Shown: positions 32,556-45,194 of the stretch, one piece after another | How the letters are laid out: each line of letters starts with the position of its first letter | Position numbering within the stretch: position 1 is the stretch's first letter | NCBI GenBank assembly: GCA_030686995.1 | Contig: CM060693.1 | Span: 107,256,228-107,320,227, forward strand | Reading direction: 5' to 3' | Length of the DNA: 64,000 nucleotides | Origin: Artemisia argyi | Taxonomy: Eukaryota > Streptophyta > Magnoliopsida > Asterales > Asteraceae | Translations under genes and position numbers: made by a program | Notes under the pieces: model-generated | The model's database searches: none | The model's input: the letters and a program-made list of their open reading frames with translations, nothing else | Told to the model about the DNA's origin: nothing

Positions 32556-34522
32556 TGTCACAATTCACCATTTCAGGTCATTTCCCAAACTTTGACATTT
32601 TACTATTCATAAATCACTATTCATCAAAACACTATTCATCATTTTCGAGGTCAATTTGATATTCTGAGAAACATTTGAGAATTTTACTATTCACTGAACA
32701 CTATTCATTACCGGAAAAGTTTTCACTATTCACTTGCATTACTCATTTCATCATAAAATTTAGTTTACGGGTATTCAAATTCGCGTAACTGGATTGGTTT
32801 AGGTGCGAATTCATTTCATTATCAGTAAGGACACTGCATACGGACTAGAGACAGTCTGCATATCATCATAACAGCATTTTCATGTTATACCACTCTTAGG
32901 ATTTTCAAATTTATATATTTGATATATTTAACGTTTTACGTGTAATTATTTATAAATAAACGCCAACACCCGGTTAATAAACACGACGAATATATCTAAA
33001 TATTCCCACAATGGTCCCGACACATTTTTATATCCATTATATCATCATAAAAGTTATAATATTGATTTACCCAGTATTTTGGAAATTTATTTTTATTTAT
33101 AACGTAAGTTTATAAATATTACGACGGTTTTCGTGAAAACTAAACAATAATCACCCGAACACTCAGTACTTGTACCCAACATATTTCTAACATTTTTACA
33201 ACTTTATTTTATCCCGAATAACTTCGTTAACAATTATTTCTATCAAACCCGGTACCCGATTTTAACAAATAACACATATGACTACACTAGATTTGTTAAT
33301 TAATTCCAAGCTACCCCAACCCCCCCCCCCCCCTCATCCACCATGGCCAGCCCCTAAAGTCCTCACCAAGGCCAAATTATACATTTTTCTCAACCTGGAG
33401 CATTTATGTACCATTATAATACATTATAACCTAAACTAAATATCCAAAAACCTCAAAACACAAAATCATAACTAGTTCTTTGAATCAAAAACACCAAAAC
33501 CTCATCTCTTCCTCTTGAAACCCACGACCCACTCCAAAATCCATGATCAAGTGAAGATTTTCTAAAGTTTAAAGCTACAAAGTTGTTCCTTTTGTCATTC
33601 TAATCAAGATTCTTGCAGCATAAACACAAGTAACACAAGATTTCTCATCATCTAATCACCTATTATTTCAAAGTGAGTTATCAAATTTATTTTCATGATT
33701 TCATCTAATTTATTCTTGTATCTTATGGTTTTCATGCTTAATTTCATGTACAAGTTAGTTATACCACATTATTTTTGTTAACCTTTTGAACATACAAACC
33801 CTAGATTTTGATTTAGGTGTTCCTTTGTTAAATTAACATGATTAGTAGTGATTAGGAACCCATGACACCCTAAGAAGGTGTATGGTAGGATTAGTATAGC
33901 TTTGTGGTGTTTGCAAGAGATTTGGTTGAAGTAGAAACTAGTTTTGAACATGAAAAATGGATTTGTAACAGGTATATAAACATTCTGTCCCATTTTTGTA
34001 AATCCAGGAAAATCAGTAAACATAAAGGAAACTTTGGAAATTTTTTTAGAAAATACTTTCAAAAACGAATCCGTAGGCGAAAGAACGGATTAAAAAGAGT
34101 TTATAACGAAGAAGTTATGATTTTTGCAAGTTTATTGACGAAAAGTATATTTTCTGAAAATACATGCTGTTGGACGTTTTTCGTCGGACAAAACGAGACT
34201 TTAGACGTAACCCGGAGGAGCCAAGCTTTCCAAAATATATTACTACATACTAAGACGTAACCGTGTATATAAAGAACAAGTAAAACGGACTTATAACGAC
34301 AAAGATATTCACGTTTGAATATCGGCAAAACTTATATTATTTTGACAGCTTTTGGTAAAATAATACTAAAACTACGCAGTAACTCTAGATTTCTAGAAAT
34401 AATACCAAGTACCCAAATTCATAACTAATGAAGTATTAGTGATTACAAGTATATTTTTATCACTACAAGTCGTTATTTCAAGGATTTCAAACCGAGGATT
34501 TCAACAATAACATTGATACATA

Positions 34523-34590
<68 letters not shown>

Positions 34591-35597
34591 TTCAACTAGT
34601 TTTATTTTCTAGTTGCCATATTTTCCTAAGTATTGGAAAATGTATTATTTTGATAACAACAAGTATTTTTCAAAGAGTAGAGTGGTATAGGAAATATGTG
34701 CATGGACATACATAACATCATTTTGTGATCTAAATTAGATCGTTCATCATTCATATTAGGTTGCGGCAGCTAACCGTTCATTGTTGTTCATTTCACTTCA
34801 TCACAGTATCATCAGTTTAAGGTGAGTTTTCATAGCCCCGTATACATTTTATGATTGTTTTCAAATCCCATGGGGGAGAATACATTGCACCATTTTAGTA
34901 CGAGCCCAAGTATCAAAACTTATGTACATAGCTTAAGTTGCTTATCTGCCTTGTGATAGTCCCCTATTATTATCATGAACCGTTAATTTGCCTACTTAGC
35001 GAGAGTGAGTGGATAGATCTATTGAGGGTGACGCCTCCATCCGTGGTAGTAACTACCAACAGTAAGCGGATGCATTTCATGTCTGTCACATTTGAGTGTT
35101 TTGGCAGAACATTCAGGAGGGGCATATATTTCATCAGTCTAGCTTCGGTGTCATGAGCTTAAGGTCTATTGTACTATTTTACGTGACATTTGTCATGCGC
35201 TTATACTTGTGGTGGCCGTACAACATTACATTTCATAAACCTATGATTATTCACCAACCTTATGTTGACCGTTTTCGCAATGTATTTTCAGGTAACTAAG
35301 GGCATTATCATATCATATGCATGGAGTCACATTAGGGTGTGCCAGGGATGACGCACTACATTTTGGATTTTTCATGCACTTGTATATTATCATTTGATCG
35401 TACCAGACTTATTTCCTTAAACTTTTCCAGACTTTGGGACCTATGTTTTGTAACACTGGATGTTTTTAAATAAATCAAACGATGTATTTTTCAAACGACA
35501 CTTTAGGTCATTCAATATATCCTTGTTGTGGTGCTATGACAGTTACACCCCCAGGCATTCCATTCCGCTGCAAGTCAGGTAAATTGGGGGTGTTACA
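32556..35597 (+). repeat. 5' LTR of element 2
   Basis: TGTCACAATT...GGGTGTTACA, 3042 bases. It carries many 'actattcat' repeats near the start, a run of 14 C at 33320-33333, a (TA)n microsatellite at about 34527-34585 and the palindrome-containing end '...CATTCCGCTGCAAGTCAGG'. It matches 41729-44436 with several dozen differences. Confidence 0.9.
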
Positions 35598-35600
35598 GAT

Positions 35601-35612
35601 TGGTATAAGAGC
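35601..35612 (+). promoter_or_regulatory. Primer-binding site of element 2
   Basis: TGGTATAAGAGC three bases after the LTR, one mismatch from the initiator-tRNA-Met complement TGGTATCAGAGC common in plant gypsy elements. Confidence 0.85.
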
Positions 35613-35786
35613 CAAGGTTATAGCGAACTAGGATGCATCATGATAGGGTCTATGATGTATACGTCCCTAGACTATAACCACATTATCATAGCATCTCATC
35701 ATTTCATCATAAGTGCATGTTCATTGTTTTAGGTGATTCCATTATACGAGTTATTTATTTTATTTCACCTTGATTATCACAGAACC

Positions 35787-36773
35787 ATGTCTTCAGACCC
35801 AAACATTGTCATACTTTACTCTATCACAGACTCCGATGTTGAAGGCTCTATGTCTTCCACTGCCTTTTCACCACCACCCATTCCTCCTGTACCTGTGTTG
35901 CCACTCTCGGCACCAGGTGAGGAAACCGAGCCTTTTGAGGAGGAAGAGACTGCTCCTACTCCTCATGTTTCCCCTATTGCACCACCTGAGGTTACCCGTG
36001 CACCCACTGACATATCATCCTCTGCTACCACTATTCCATCAGAACCTAGACTTATGTTTCCCCGTAGGAAGACGACTATAGGTGCTAGTAAGAGTGTTTG
36101 CCCTGCTACATCTACCTTTAGGACCCCTGCTATTCCTATATTACCTGCACCACCAGCCATACCCGCTACTACATCCATATCTACTTCACTCTTGCCGCTT
36201 AGGAAGTGTGTGAGGTTTACTACACCAGCTTCACCTACTACAGAGACTTCTGACAGTCCACCACCACCAGAATACCATGTAGGTGAGAGTTCGAGAGCAC
36301 CTGCTGCTAGGGAGCCTACAGATGTTACATTAGAGGATCAGTTAGGGGCTCAGCTGGAGCAGGTTGATAGTTTGGGTTATAGGGTTGATGAGGTTATCAC
36401 TACTCGACTTGAGGCGGTTGAGGAGCAGGTCGAGGGTTTGCTTTTAGGCAGAGTTAGTATCGACGTGTCGTATCATGGACTTGAGGCACGACAGGAGGGA
36501 CATCAGGAGCTGATTGATCAGCTTAGGGATGAGCTACTGGAGATACGGGATAGAGCTCAGACTACACAGGAGGCTCAGGGAAAGCAGACACACCAGTTGG
36601 CAGTAGCACAGGAGAGGTTGACTATGATGGAGGGTAGAGATGATGCTCTTCAGCTCCGAGTTCAGCATCTAGAGGAGATCGTCGTCATGATGGATAGGGA
36701 GATCCGTCATCTGAGGAGTGCACCTGGAGCATCTGGAGCTCCTGGACCATCTAGAGCACCTGGAGGAGCATAG
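35787..36773 (+). CDS. Element 2 extra ORF upstream of gag (coiled-coil protein)
   Basis: 328 residues from 'MSSDPNIVILYSITDSD' (ATG at 35787 in the context 'agaaccATGTC'; an in-frame ATG lies further upstream at 35733 but is not in the related element 3 sequence). The first half is Pro/Ser/Thr-rich with an acidic 'EETEPFEEEETAPTP' patch. The second half, from about residue 185, is a long helix with heptad spacing ('LGAQLEQVDSLGYRVDEV', 'VQHLEEIVVMMDREIRHL'), predicted coiled coil. It ends with a Gly/Pro-rich tail. It is intact, unlike gag-pol beside it. A decayed homologue sits in the same place in element 3 (56434). I know no function; a virion or RNA-binding accessory role is a guess. Confidence 0.7.
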   Translation: MSSDPNIVILYSITDSDVEGSMSSTAFSPPPIPPVPVLPLSAPGEETEPFEEEETAPTPHVSPIAPPEVTRAPTDISSSATTIPSEPRLMFPRRKTTIGASKSVCPATSTFRTPAIPILPAPPAIPATTSISTSLLPLRKCVRFTTPASPTTETSDSPPPPEYHVGESSRAPAAREPTDVTLEDQLGAQLEQVDSLGYRVDEVITTRLEAVEEQVEGLLLGRVSIDVSYHGLEARQEGHQELIDQLRDELLEIRDRAQTTQEAQGKQTHQLAVAQERLTMMEGRDDALQLRVQHLEEIVVMMDREIRHLRSAPGASGAPGPSRAPGGA

Positions 36774-37125
36774 ACATAGACTTGTATTGTATTAGCTTTT
36801 ACTATTTCCTAGTCCCGAGGTATGGGACATAGTTCAAGAACTTGTAGTCTTTTGGTTGTTGTACAAACAAATATATCAAGTGCGACTCTACTATGTTGGA
36901 AATGTTGAGCTATATATATATCGGTCCATGTAGGCCAAAATTTTCATGTATTATATTCATTTGTTGTGATTATATTTATGATGTTTCGTGGTTGCTCTTT
37001 ATTGTTAACGTATTTATACTTGTTGTGGTTGTATATATACATGTTGTGGGTGTATACTTTTTGTACGATGACTATTTCTATTATGGTTTTCTCATGGTTG
37101 TTGTCAATTATTATTTATCAGAAGT
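36774..37125. other. Spacer between the extra ORF and gag
   Basis: 350 bases, AT-rich, many 'tatatata' and 'gttgtggttg' words, no conserved coding. Possibly carries the signal for gag translation. Confidence 0.5.
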
Positions 37126-38330
37126 ATGGCGCCAAAGAAAGCAAAGGCTACACCAGAAACACCCGCTATGACTCAAGCCGCTATCCGCAAGTTGGTCAGG
37201 GATAGTATAGCAGAAGCTCTGGAGACTGAGAGAGCTGAAGTTGCTGCTAGGGCTGCTGAGATTGCACCTAATACTAAGGTGGTTCAACCCACTACTAGGC
37301 GTGAATGTACTTGGAAGGATTTCAAGATTAGTGATCCCGTCAAGTTTAAGGGCACTGAGGGAGCGGTTGTTTTGATCCGCTGGTTTGAAAAGACTGAGAA
37401 TGTATTTCTCATGTGCGGTTGCCCGGATGTTAACAAGGTAAAATTTGCTACTGGTATGCTTCTTGATGAAGCTATGTCTTGGTGGAATTCTTATGCTTAG
37501 CCTATTGGTATGGAGAATGTCTACAAGCTCACTTGGGATCAATTCAAGAAGCTGATGACTAAGAAGTTTTGCCCTCGTACTGAGGTGCAAAAGTTGGAAA
37601 CCAAATTCTACGAGCTGGTAACAAAAGGTGATGACATTGAGACTTATATCAGGAAGTTTCAGGAGTTGGCTGCAATATGTCCAACTATGGTTCCGGACGA
37701 TGAGAAAAAGATGGAGAATTTTACTGGAGGACTACCATAAGCATCCGAGGGGATGTAATGTCTTTCGACCCACAATCAATGGAAGAGGCTATTCGTATAA
37801 CTCAGAAACTTATGGTCCAAGTGTTAAAAGGAAAATCTGCTGCAAATAACAACAATAACCGTTCAAACAACACCAACTACAACAACACTCGAAACAACAA
37901 CAACTATAACAATAACCGAAACCGCAACTACCCCAATAACCAAAACAATAACAACAATAACAACAAGAGGAGGTTTGATAATAACCAAGGTGGAAATGCT
38001 ATCCAACCAGCACCTAAAAGACAGGAAGTGGCAAAGGTCTATGCTGCAGGACCAACAGAAGGAAAAGGATATGCTGGAAAACTATCCAAGTGTAACAAGT
38101 GTCAAACTCATCACAACCCTGGGAATTGTCCTAGAGCTTGTGAGAACTGTGGAAAAGTCGGTCATCCGACTAGGGAATGCAAAGCTCCACGAGGGGTAAT
38201 TAATCAGAACCAACCAGGAGCATGTTATGGTTGTGGAGAGTTGGGTCATTTCAAGAACAATTGCCCAAAGAGGAAGGATCAAGGAGCTGGAAATCAGGGC
38301 GGAGTAGCTCGAGGAAGGGCTTATGTTATG
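37126..38330 (+). pseudogene. Element 2 gag
   Basis: From ATG 37126 ('MAPKKAKATPETPAMTQAA'). Capsid part 'CTWKDFKISDPVKFKGTEGA', 'DEAMSWWNSYA', then TAG 37498, 'MTKKFCPRTEVQKLETKFYE', and a one-base loss near 37740 at '[16 protein letters not shown]'. Next comes an Asn-rich linker (about 37840-37985). Three zinc knuckles follow: '[13 protein letters not shown]', '[14 protein letters not shown]' and '[14 protein letters not shown]'. Gag forms the particle and binds element RNA. The Asn linker is longer than in element 1. Confidence 0.88.
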
Positions 38331-41300
38331 GGAGGAGAAGATGCCCGAGAGGACCCGAATGTTGTTGCGGGTACGTTCCTCGTTAATAATCATTATGCAT
38401 CCATTTTATTTGATTCAGGAGCGGATAGAAGTTTTATTTCTATTGCATTTGCACCTTTACTTAACATAGAACCAACTACCTTAGACATTCCCTATATTGT
38501 TGAATTAGCCGATGGATCCCTAGTTAAAACCAACATCGTTGTTCGTGGTTGCACCATCAATTTCCTAAATCACACATTCAATATAGACCTTATGCCCATA
38601 GAACTTGGAAGTTTTGACGTTGTTATCGGTATGGATTGGTTGTCTCGACATCGTGCAAGAATCATTTGTGATGAAAAAGTTGTTCATCTTTCTTATGGCG
38701 GTGAAACTTTAGTTGTTCGCGGAGAGCGAAGTGGAACTAGACTCAGTATCATATCATGCATTAAAACTGAGAAGTACATAAAGAAGGGTTGTTATGCATT
38801 CTTGGCTCACATCACGGAGAAGAAGTCGGATGAGAAACGACTTGAAGATGTGCCAATTGTTAAGGAATTTCCGGAGGAATTGCCAGGACTTCCGCCTACA
38901 CGTCAAGTTGAGTTTCAAATTGAGTTGGTGCCAGGAGCTGCACCAATTGCGCGAGCACCGTATAGACTTGCACCTTCTGAGATGCAAGAATTGTCTAACC
39001 AATTACAAGAACTTCTAGACAAAGGATTCATTAGACCGAGTTCCTCGCCTTGGGGAGCACCGGTTTTGTTTGTAAAGAAGAAGGATGGGTCTTTCAGAAT
39101 GTGCATAGACTATCGTGAGCTGAACAAGTTAACGGTGAAGAATCGTTATCCACTCCCTAGGATTGATGACTTGTTCGATCAGCTACAAGGTTCTTGTTTT
39201 TATTCCAAGATTGATTTAAGATCAGGTTACCATCAACTCAGAGTTCGGGAAGAGGATATCCCGAAGACGGCATTCAGAACACGTTATGGTCATTATGAGT
39301 TTCAAGTGATGCCTTTTGGATTAACGAATGCACCTGCCGTATTCATGGATCTCATGAACAGAGTGTGCAAACCATATCTGGATAAGTTTGTGATCGTATT
39401 CATTGATGATATCTTGATTTATTCCAAGAGTAAGGAAGAACATGAAGAGCACCTCAGAACAATTCTGGAACTACTCAAGAAGGAGCAATTGTATGCCAAG
39501 TTTTCAAAGTGTGATTTTTGGATACAAAGAGTTTAATTTCTTGGCCATGTTATTGATAGCCAAGGATTACAAGTCGACCCAGCAAAGATCGAGGCAGTAA
39601 AGGATTGGGCTACGCCCAAGTCTCCTACGGAAATTCGTCAATTCCTAGGACTTGCAGGATATTACAGAAGGTTTATTGAAGGGTTTTCCAAGATAGCGAA
39701 GTCACTGACTAAGCTGACACAAAAGAATCAAAAGTACGAGTGGGGAGAGAAACAAGAATCTGCATTTCAGTTACTGAGGCAGAAGCTTTCTAGTGCGCCG
39801 ATTTTGTCACTACCAGAAGGTATTGAGAACTTTGTGGTATATTGCGATGCTTCGCATAAAGGACTTGGAGCTGTGCTAATGGAAAACGAGAAGGTGATAG
39901 CTTATGCATCTAGACAGCTTAAGAAACACGAGAAAAATTACACTACACATGACTTGGAGTTGGGTGCTGTGGTTTTTGCACTCAAAATTTGGAGACACTA
40001 CCTTTATGGTACTAAATGTGTAGTTTTTACCGACCACAAGAGCTTACAGCATATACTTGATCAGAAGGAACTTAATATGAGACAACGTCGTTGGCTAGAA
40101 TTGTTGAGTGATTACGATTGTGAAATCCGATATCACCCAGGAAAAGCAAATGTTGTAGCAGATGCACTTAGCAGAAAAGAACGACTCAAACCTGTGAGGG
40201 TTAGATCGTTGGGAATGACTATTATTTCACCATTACCATAAAAAATTCTAGAAGCTCAGATTGAGGCTCTCAAGGAGGAAAATCGACCACAGGAGAAACT
40301 TTATGGTATGCCCGAGAACAAAAATGGCTTTGTGAAGAGAGCAGATGGAGTGTTATGCTTCAAGGACCAAAGTTGGATACCACTCTATGGTGGAGTACGA
40401 GAATTGATTATGCATGAATCACACAAGTTGAAGTACTCTATTCACCCAGGTTCTGACAAGATGTATCAAGATCTCAAAAAGCTGTATTGGTGGCCGAACA
40501 TGAAAGCAGAAATAGCTACGTACGTCAGCAAATGCCTTACTTGTGCTAAAGTGAAAGCCGAGTACCAGAAACCGTCAGGACTACTTCAACAACCAGAAAT
40601 TCCACAATGGAAGTGGGAGCGTATTACCATGGACTTTGTCACTAAACTTCCCAAGACGTCAGGAGGTTACGATGCTATTTGGGTAATTGTCGATCGTCTT
40701 ACTAAATCAGCCCATTTCATACCCATTAGAGAGACTTATTCCATGGAACAACTTGCCAGACTTTATGTCAAGGAAATAAACTCAAGACATGGAGCACCAA
40801 TCTCCATTATTTCTGACAGAGATAGTCGCTTTACTTCAAACTTTTGGAAGTCACTACAAGATTCTTTTGGATCCAAGTTAGACATGAGCACTGCTTACCA
40901 TCCTCAGACCGATGGTCAGAGTGAGAGAACTATTCAGACACTTAAGGACATGCTGCGGGCATGTGTGATTGACTTTGGGAATGGTTGGGCTAACCATTTG
41001 CCATTAATCGAGTTCTCTTATAACAACAGTTATCATTCAAGCATTAAAGCATCACCGTTTGAGGCACTTTATGGTCATAAGTGTTGTTCCTCAGTTTGTT
41101 GGGCAGAAGTTGGAGATGTACAATGCACAGGTCCAGATGGTACGAGAAACAACAGAAAAGATAATCCAGATTCGAGAAAGATTTGAAATTGCTAGAAGTA
41201 GACAGAAAAGCTACGCAGATGTTAGACGCAAACCATTGGAATTCCAGGTCGGAGACAAGGTCATGTTGAAAGTCTCGCCCTGGAAAGGCGTGTTACGATT

Positions 41301-41690
41301 TGGGAAACGCGGAAAGTTGAACCCGAGATACATTGGTCCATTTAAGATACTGGAAAGGATTGGTCCAGTAGCTTACAAGCTTGAACTTCCGTCAGAACTC
41401 AGCAACGTACATAACACGTTTCGTGTCTCAAACCACAAGAAATGCCTTTCGGATGAGTCTTCAGTTATACCATTAGAAGAGATACAGCTAGATGACAAGC
41501 TTAACTTTGTGGAGGAACCAATTGAAATCATGGACCGACAGGTCAAACAGTTGAAGCAGAGTCGAATTCCGATCGTGAAGGTTCGCTAGAATTCTCGAAG
41601 AGGACCCGAGTTTACTTGGGAACGAGAAGACCAAATGCAACGCAAGTATCCACATCTTTTCACCAAACCTATTACCGAGACCAACACTAG
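38331..41690 (+). pseudogene. Element 2 pol: protease, RT, RNase H, integrase, chromodomain
   Basis: Protease '[13 protein letters not shown]' (38405) has an intact D-S-G. RT spans 38850-39540 with '[20 protein letters not shown]', '[19 protein letters not shown]' and catalytic '[11 protein letters not shown]', then TAA 39534. RNase H spans 39800-40200 ('[19 protein letters not shown]', '[20 protein letters not shown]', '[10 protein letters not shown]'); TAA 40239. The integrase (40308-41110) shows '[20 protein letters not shown]' with H-H-C-C zinc ligands, and D, D, E in '[20 protein letters not shown]', '[15 protein letters not shown]' and '[19 protein letters not shown]'. A frameshift near 41115 is followed by '[20 protein letters not shown]' and the chromodomain 'VR*NSRRGPEFTWERE' (TGG to TAG at 41587). 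All active-site residues remain; only stops and slips disable it. Confidence 0.92.
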
Positions 41691-41728
41691 CTGAATTCAG
41701 GGACTGAATTCCTTTTTGGGTGGGCGAC

Positions 41729-44436
41729 TGTCACAATTCACCATTTCAGGTCATTTCCCAAACTTTGACATTTTACTATTCATAAATCACTATTCATCAT
41801 TTTACTATTCATCATTTTCGAGGTCAATTTGATATTCTGAGAAACATTTGAGAATTTTACTATTCACTGAACACTATTCATTAACAAAAAAGTTTTCACT
41901 ATTCATTTGCATTACTCATTTCATCGTAAAATTTAGTTTACGGGTATTCAAATTCGCGTAACCGGATTGGTTTAGGTGCGAATTCATTTAATTATCAGTA
42001 AGGACACTGCATACGGACTAGAGACAGTCTGCATATCATCATAACAACATTTTCATGTTATACCACTCTTAGAATTTTCAAATTTATATATTTGATATAT
42101 TTAACGTTTTACGTGTAATTATTTATAAATAAACGTTAACACCCCGTTAATAAACCCGACGAATATATCTAAATATTCCCACAATGGTCCCGACACATTT
42201 TTATATCCATTATATCATCATAAAAGTTATAATATTCATTTACCCAGTATTTTGGAAATTTATTTTTATTTATAACGTAAGTTTATAAATATTACGACGG
42301 TTTTCATGAAAACTAAACAATAATCACCCGAACACTCAGTACTTGTACCCAACATATTTTTAACGTTTTTACAACTTTATTTTATCCCGAATAACTTCGT
42401 TAACAATTATTTCTATCAAACCCGGTACCCGATTTTAACAAATAACACATATGTACACTTATACTACACTAGATTTCCTAATTAAATCCAAGCTACCCCA
42501 ACCCCCCCCCCTCCCTCATCCACCATGGCCGGCCCCTAAAGTCCTCACCAAGGCCAAATTATACATTTTTCTTAACCTTGAGCATTTATGTACCATTATA
42601 ATACATTATAACCTAAACTAAATATCCAAAAACCTCAAAACACAAAATCATAACTAGTTCATTGAATCAAAAACACCAAAACCTCATCTCTTCCTCTTGA
42701 AACCCACGACCCACTCCAAAATCCATGATCAAGTGAAGATTTTCCAAAGTTTAAAGCTACAAAGTTGTTCCTTTTGTAATTCTAATCAAGATTCTTGCAA
42801 CATAAACACAAGTAACACAAGATTTCTCATCATCTAATCACCTATTATTTCAAAATGAGTTATAAAATTTATTTTCATGATTTTCATCTAATTTATACTT
42901 GTATCTTATGGTTTTCATGCTTAATTTCATGTACAAGTTAGCTATACCACATTATTTTTGTTAACTTTTTGAACATACAAACCCTAGATTTTGATTTAGG
43001 TGTTCTTTTGTTAAATTACCATGATTAGTAGTGATTAGGAACCCATGGCACCCTAAGAAGCTGTATGGTAGGATTAGTATAGCTTTGTGGTGTTTGCAAG
43101 AGATTTGGTTGAAGTAGAAACTAGTTTTGAACATGAAAAATGGATTTGTAACAAGTATATAAACATTCTGTCCCATTTTTGTAAATCCAGGAAAATCAGT
43201 AAACATAAAGAAAACTTTGGCAAAATTTTTAGAAAATAATTTCAAAAATGAATCCGTAGGCGAAAGAACGGATTAAAAAGAGTTTATAACGAAGAAGTTA
43301 TGATTTTTGCAAGTTTATTGACGAAAAGTATATTTTCTGAAAATACATGCTATTGGACGTTTTTCGTCGGACAAAACGAGACTTTAGACGTAACCCGAAG
43401 GAGCCAAGCTTTCCAAAATATATATATATACATTTCAACTAGTTTTATTTTCTAGTTGCCATATTTTCCTAAGTATTGGAAAATGTATTATTTTGATAAC
43501 AACAAGTATTTTTCAAAGAGTAGAGTGGTATAGGAAACATGTGCATGGACATACATAACATCATTTTGTGATCTAAATTAGATCGTTCATCATTCATATT
43601 AGGTTCCGGCAGCTAACCGTTCATTGTTGTTCATTTCACTTCATCACAGTATCATCAGTTTAAGGTGAGTTTTCATAGCCCCGTATACATTTTATGATTG
43701 TTTTCAAATCCCACGGGGGAGAATACATTGCACCATTTTAGTACGAGCCCAAGTATCAAAACTTATGTATAGAGCTTAAGTTGCTTATCTGCCTTGTGAT
43801 AGTCCCCTATTATTATCATGAACCGTTAATTTGCCTACTTAGCGAGAGTGAGTGGATAGATCTATTGAGGGTGACGCCTCCATCCGTGGTAGTAATTACC
43901 AACAGTAAGCGGATGTATTTCATGTCTGTCACATTTGAGTGTTTTGGCAGAACATTCAGGAGGGGCATATATTTCATTAGTCTAGCTTCAGTGTCATGAA
44001 CTTAAGGTCTATTGTACTATTTTACGTGACATTTGTCATGCACTTATACTTGTGGTGGCCGTACAACATTACATTTCATAAACCTATGATTATTCACCAA
44101 CTTTATGTTGACCGTTTTCGCAATGTATTTTCAGGTAACTAAGGGCATTATCATATCATATGCATGGAGTCACATTAGGGTGTGCCAGGGATGACGCACT
44201 ACATTTTGGATTTTTCATGCACTTGTATATTATCGTTTGATCGTACCAGACTTATTTCCTTAAACTTGTCCAGACTTTGGGACCTATGTTTTGTAACACT
44301 GGATGTTTTTAATTCAAACGATGTATTTTTCAAATGACACTTTAGGTCGTTCAATATATCCTTGTTGTGGTGCTATGACAGTTACACCCCCAGGCATTCC
44401 ATTCCGCTGCAAGTCAGGTAAATTGGGGGTGTGACA
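41729..44436 (+). repeat. 3' LTR of element 2
   Basis: TGTCACAATT...GGGTGTGACA, 2708 bases. It lacks about 350 bases present in the 5' LTR (34230-34585), with the join in an 'atatatatata' run. The C run is 10 long at 42502-42511. Internal pieces reading 'DSEWIDLLRVTPPS' are LTR sequence, not a gene. Confidence 0.9.
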
Positions 44437-45194
44437 AGTTCAATCGTTGACAGGTTCAAAAGTTGGAAAGTAAGAAGGTTCCAATATATGACAAGGATGC
44501 TAAAGTGTCAAATAGTATGTTGAATGTTGTCTATCATGAAGTGCTACAGAAAATTTGAACCACCCAACATTGTTTATGTTGAGTTTTCTAATGAAAGTTT
44601 AGCTTCATCTTATTTGGATTTTTGGATATGTAATTTATTTTTTGTCGTTAAGATACTCTTTAAATTCTTGTGCAAATGTTTATATCAAGCTTTTTATATG
44701 GCACCTGTGATTTATCATTGGTCTATAGGCTAGTATAAACATATACATAAGTTGATTTGATTAAAAATGAGCTAATGCTTATTTTCCTTTTTGGCTTATT
44801 AGTATGTTACAAGTCCACTTATACCACACAAGCCTCAAAACACAATCTTTATAATTTCTACTCATGTATGTCGAGCTATGAAAAAAAATCAGGAAACAAT
44901 AATGTAACCTCCAATTCTTAACATATTAGCATACATAATTCGTATAGGTAAGTTTTGAAACACTATGAGGTAGGAAAAACACAAGGTTTGAGTTTATAGA
45001 AACCTTACAAAGCTTTCAGGAGTGGGCTGATTAGGAAGAAAACCAAGAACTCAAAACTAGAACTTTAGTTTAAACCCAAAATGACCTTTGCAAGATTTAT
45101 TCAAGAACACCAAGAGCACTTGTTTTGTGAATGTTTGTAGCTTTTCAAATTTTATTTAAAACACCCATGCCATCATTTAATATCTGGTAAAAGG
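44437..45194. other. Flank between element 2 and the viral RT
   Basis: Seven hundred bases with no recognisable family. A short frame 'FEPPNIVYVEFSNESLASSY' (about 44548-44607) looks slightly protein-like but has no support beyond that. Viral sequence resumes near 45190. Confidence 0.5.

Larger units (their letters stand above)
32556..44436 (+). mobile_element. Element 2: near-complete Tekay-like Ty3/gypsy retrotransposon
   Basis: LTR (32556-35597), tRNA-Met-type primer site, extra ORF, gag, protease, RT, RNase H, integrase, chromodomain, LTR (41729-44436). Clade placement rests on the C-terminal chromodomain and long LTRs. Six disabling lesions in gag-pol make it non-autonomous now: TAG 37498, frameshift about 37740, TAA 39534, TAA 40239, frameshift about 41115, TAG 41587. 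The left flank is the tail of another copy, so no target-site duplication can be read; the right flank begins 'agttc'. Confidence 0.9.

Noticed and set aside
33778..34260. Frames of 94-118 residues in the LTRs (33.8-34.3, 43.0, 54.5-54.8 and 62.0-62.4 kb)
   Set aside because: They are repeated because the LTRs are repeated; they are not preserved as ORFs between element 2 and element 3, and have no start or domain signals.
44524..44733. A gene at 44.5-44.7 kb ('FEPPNIVYVEFSNESLASSY')
   Set aside because: Short and without family resemblance or start context; the rest of the frame is low-complexity hydrophobic.
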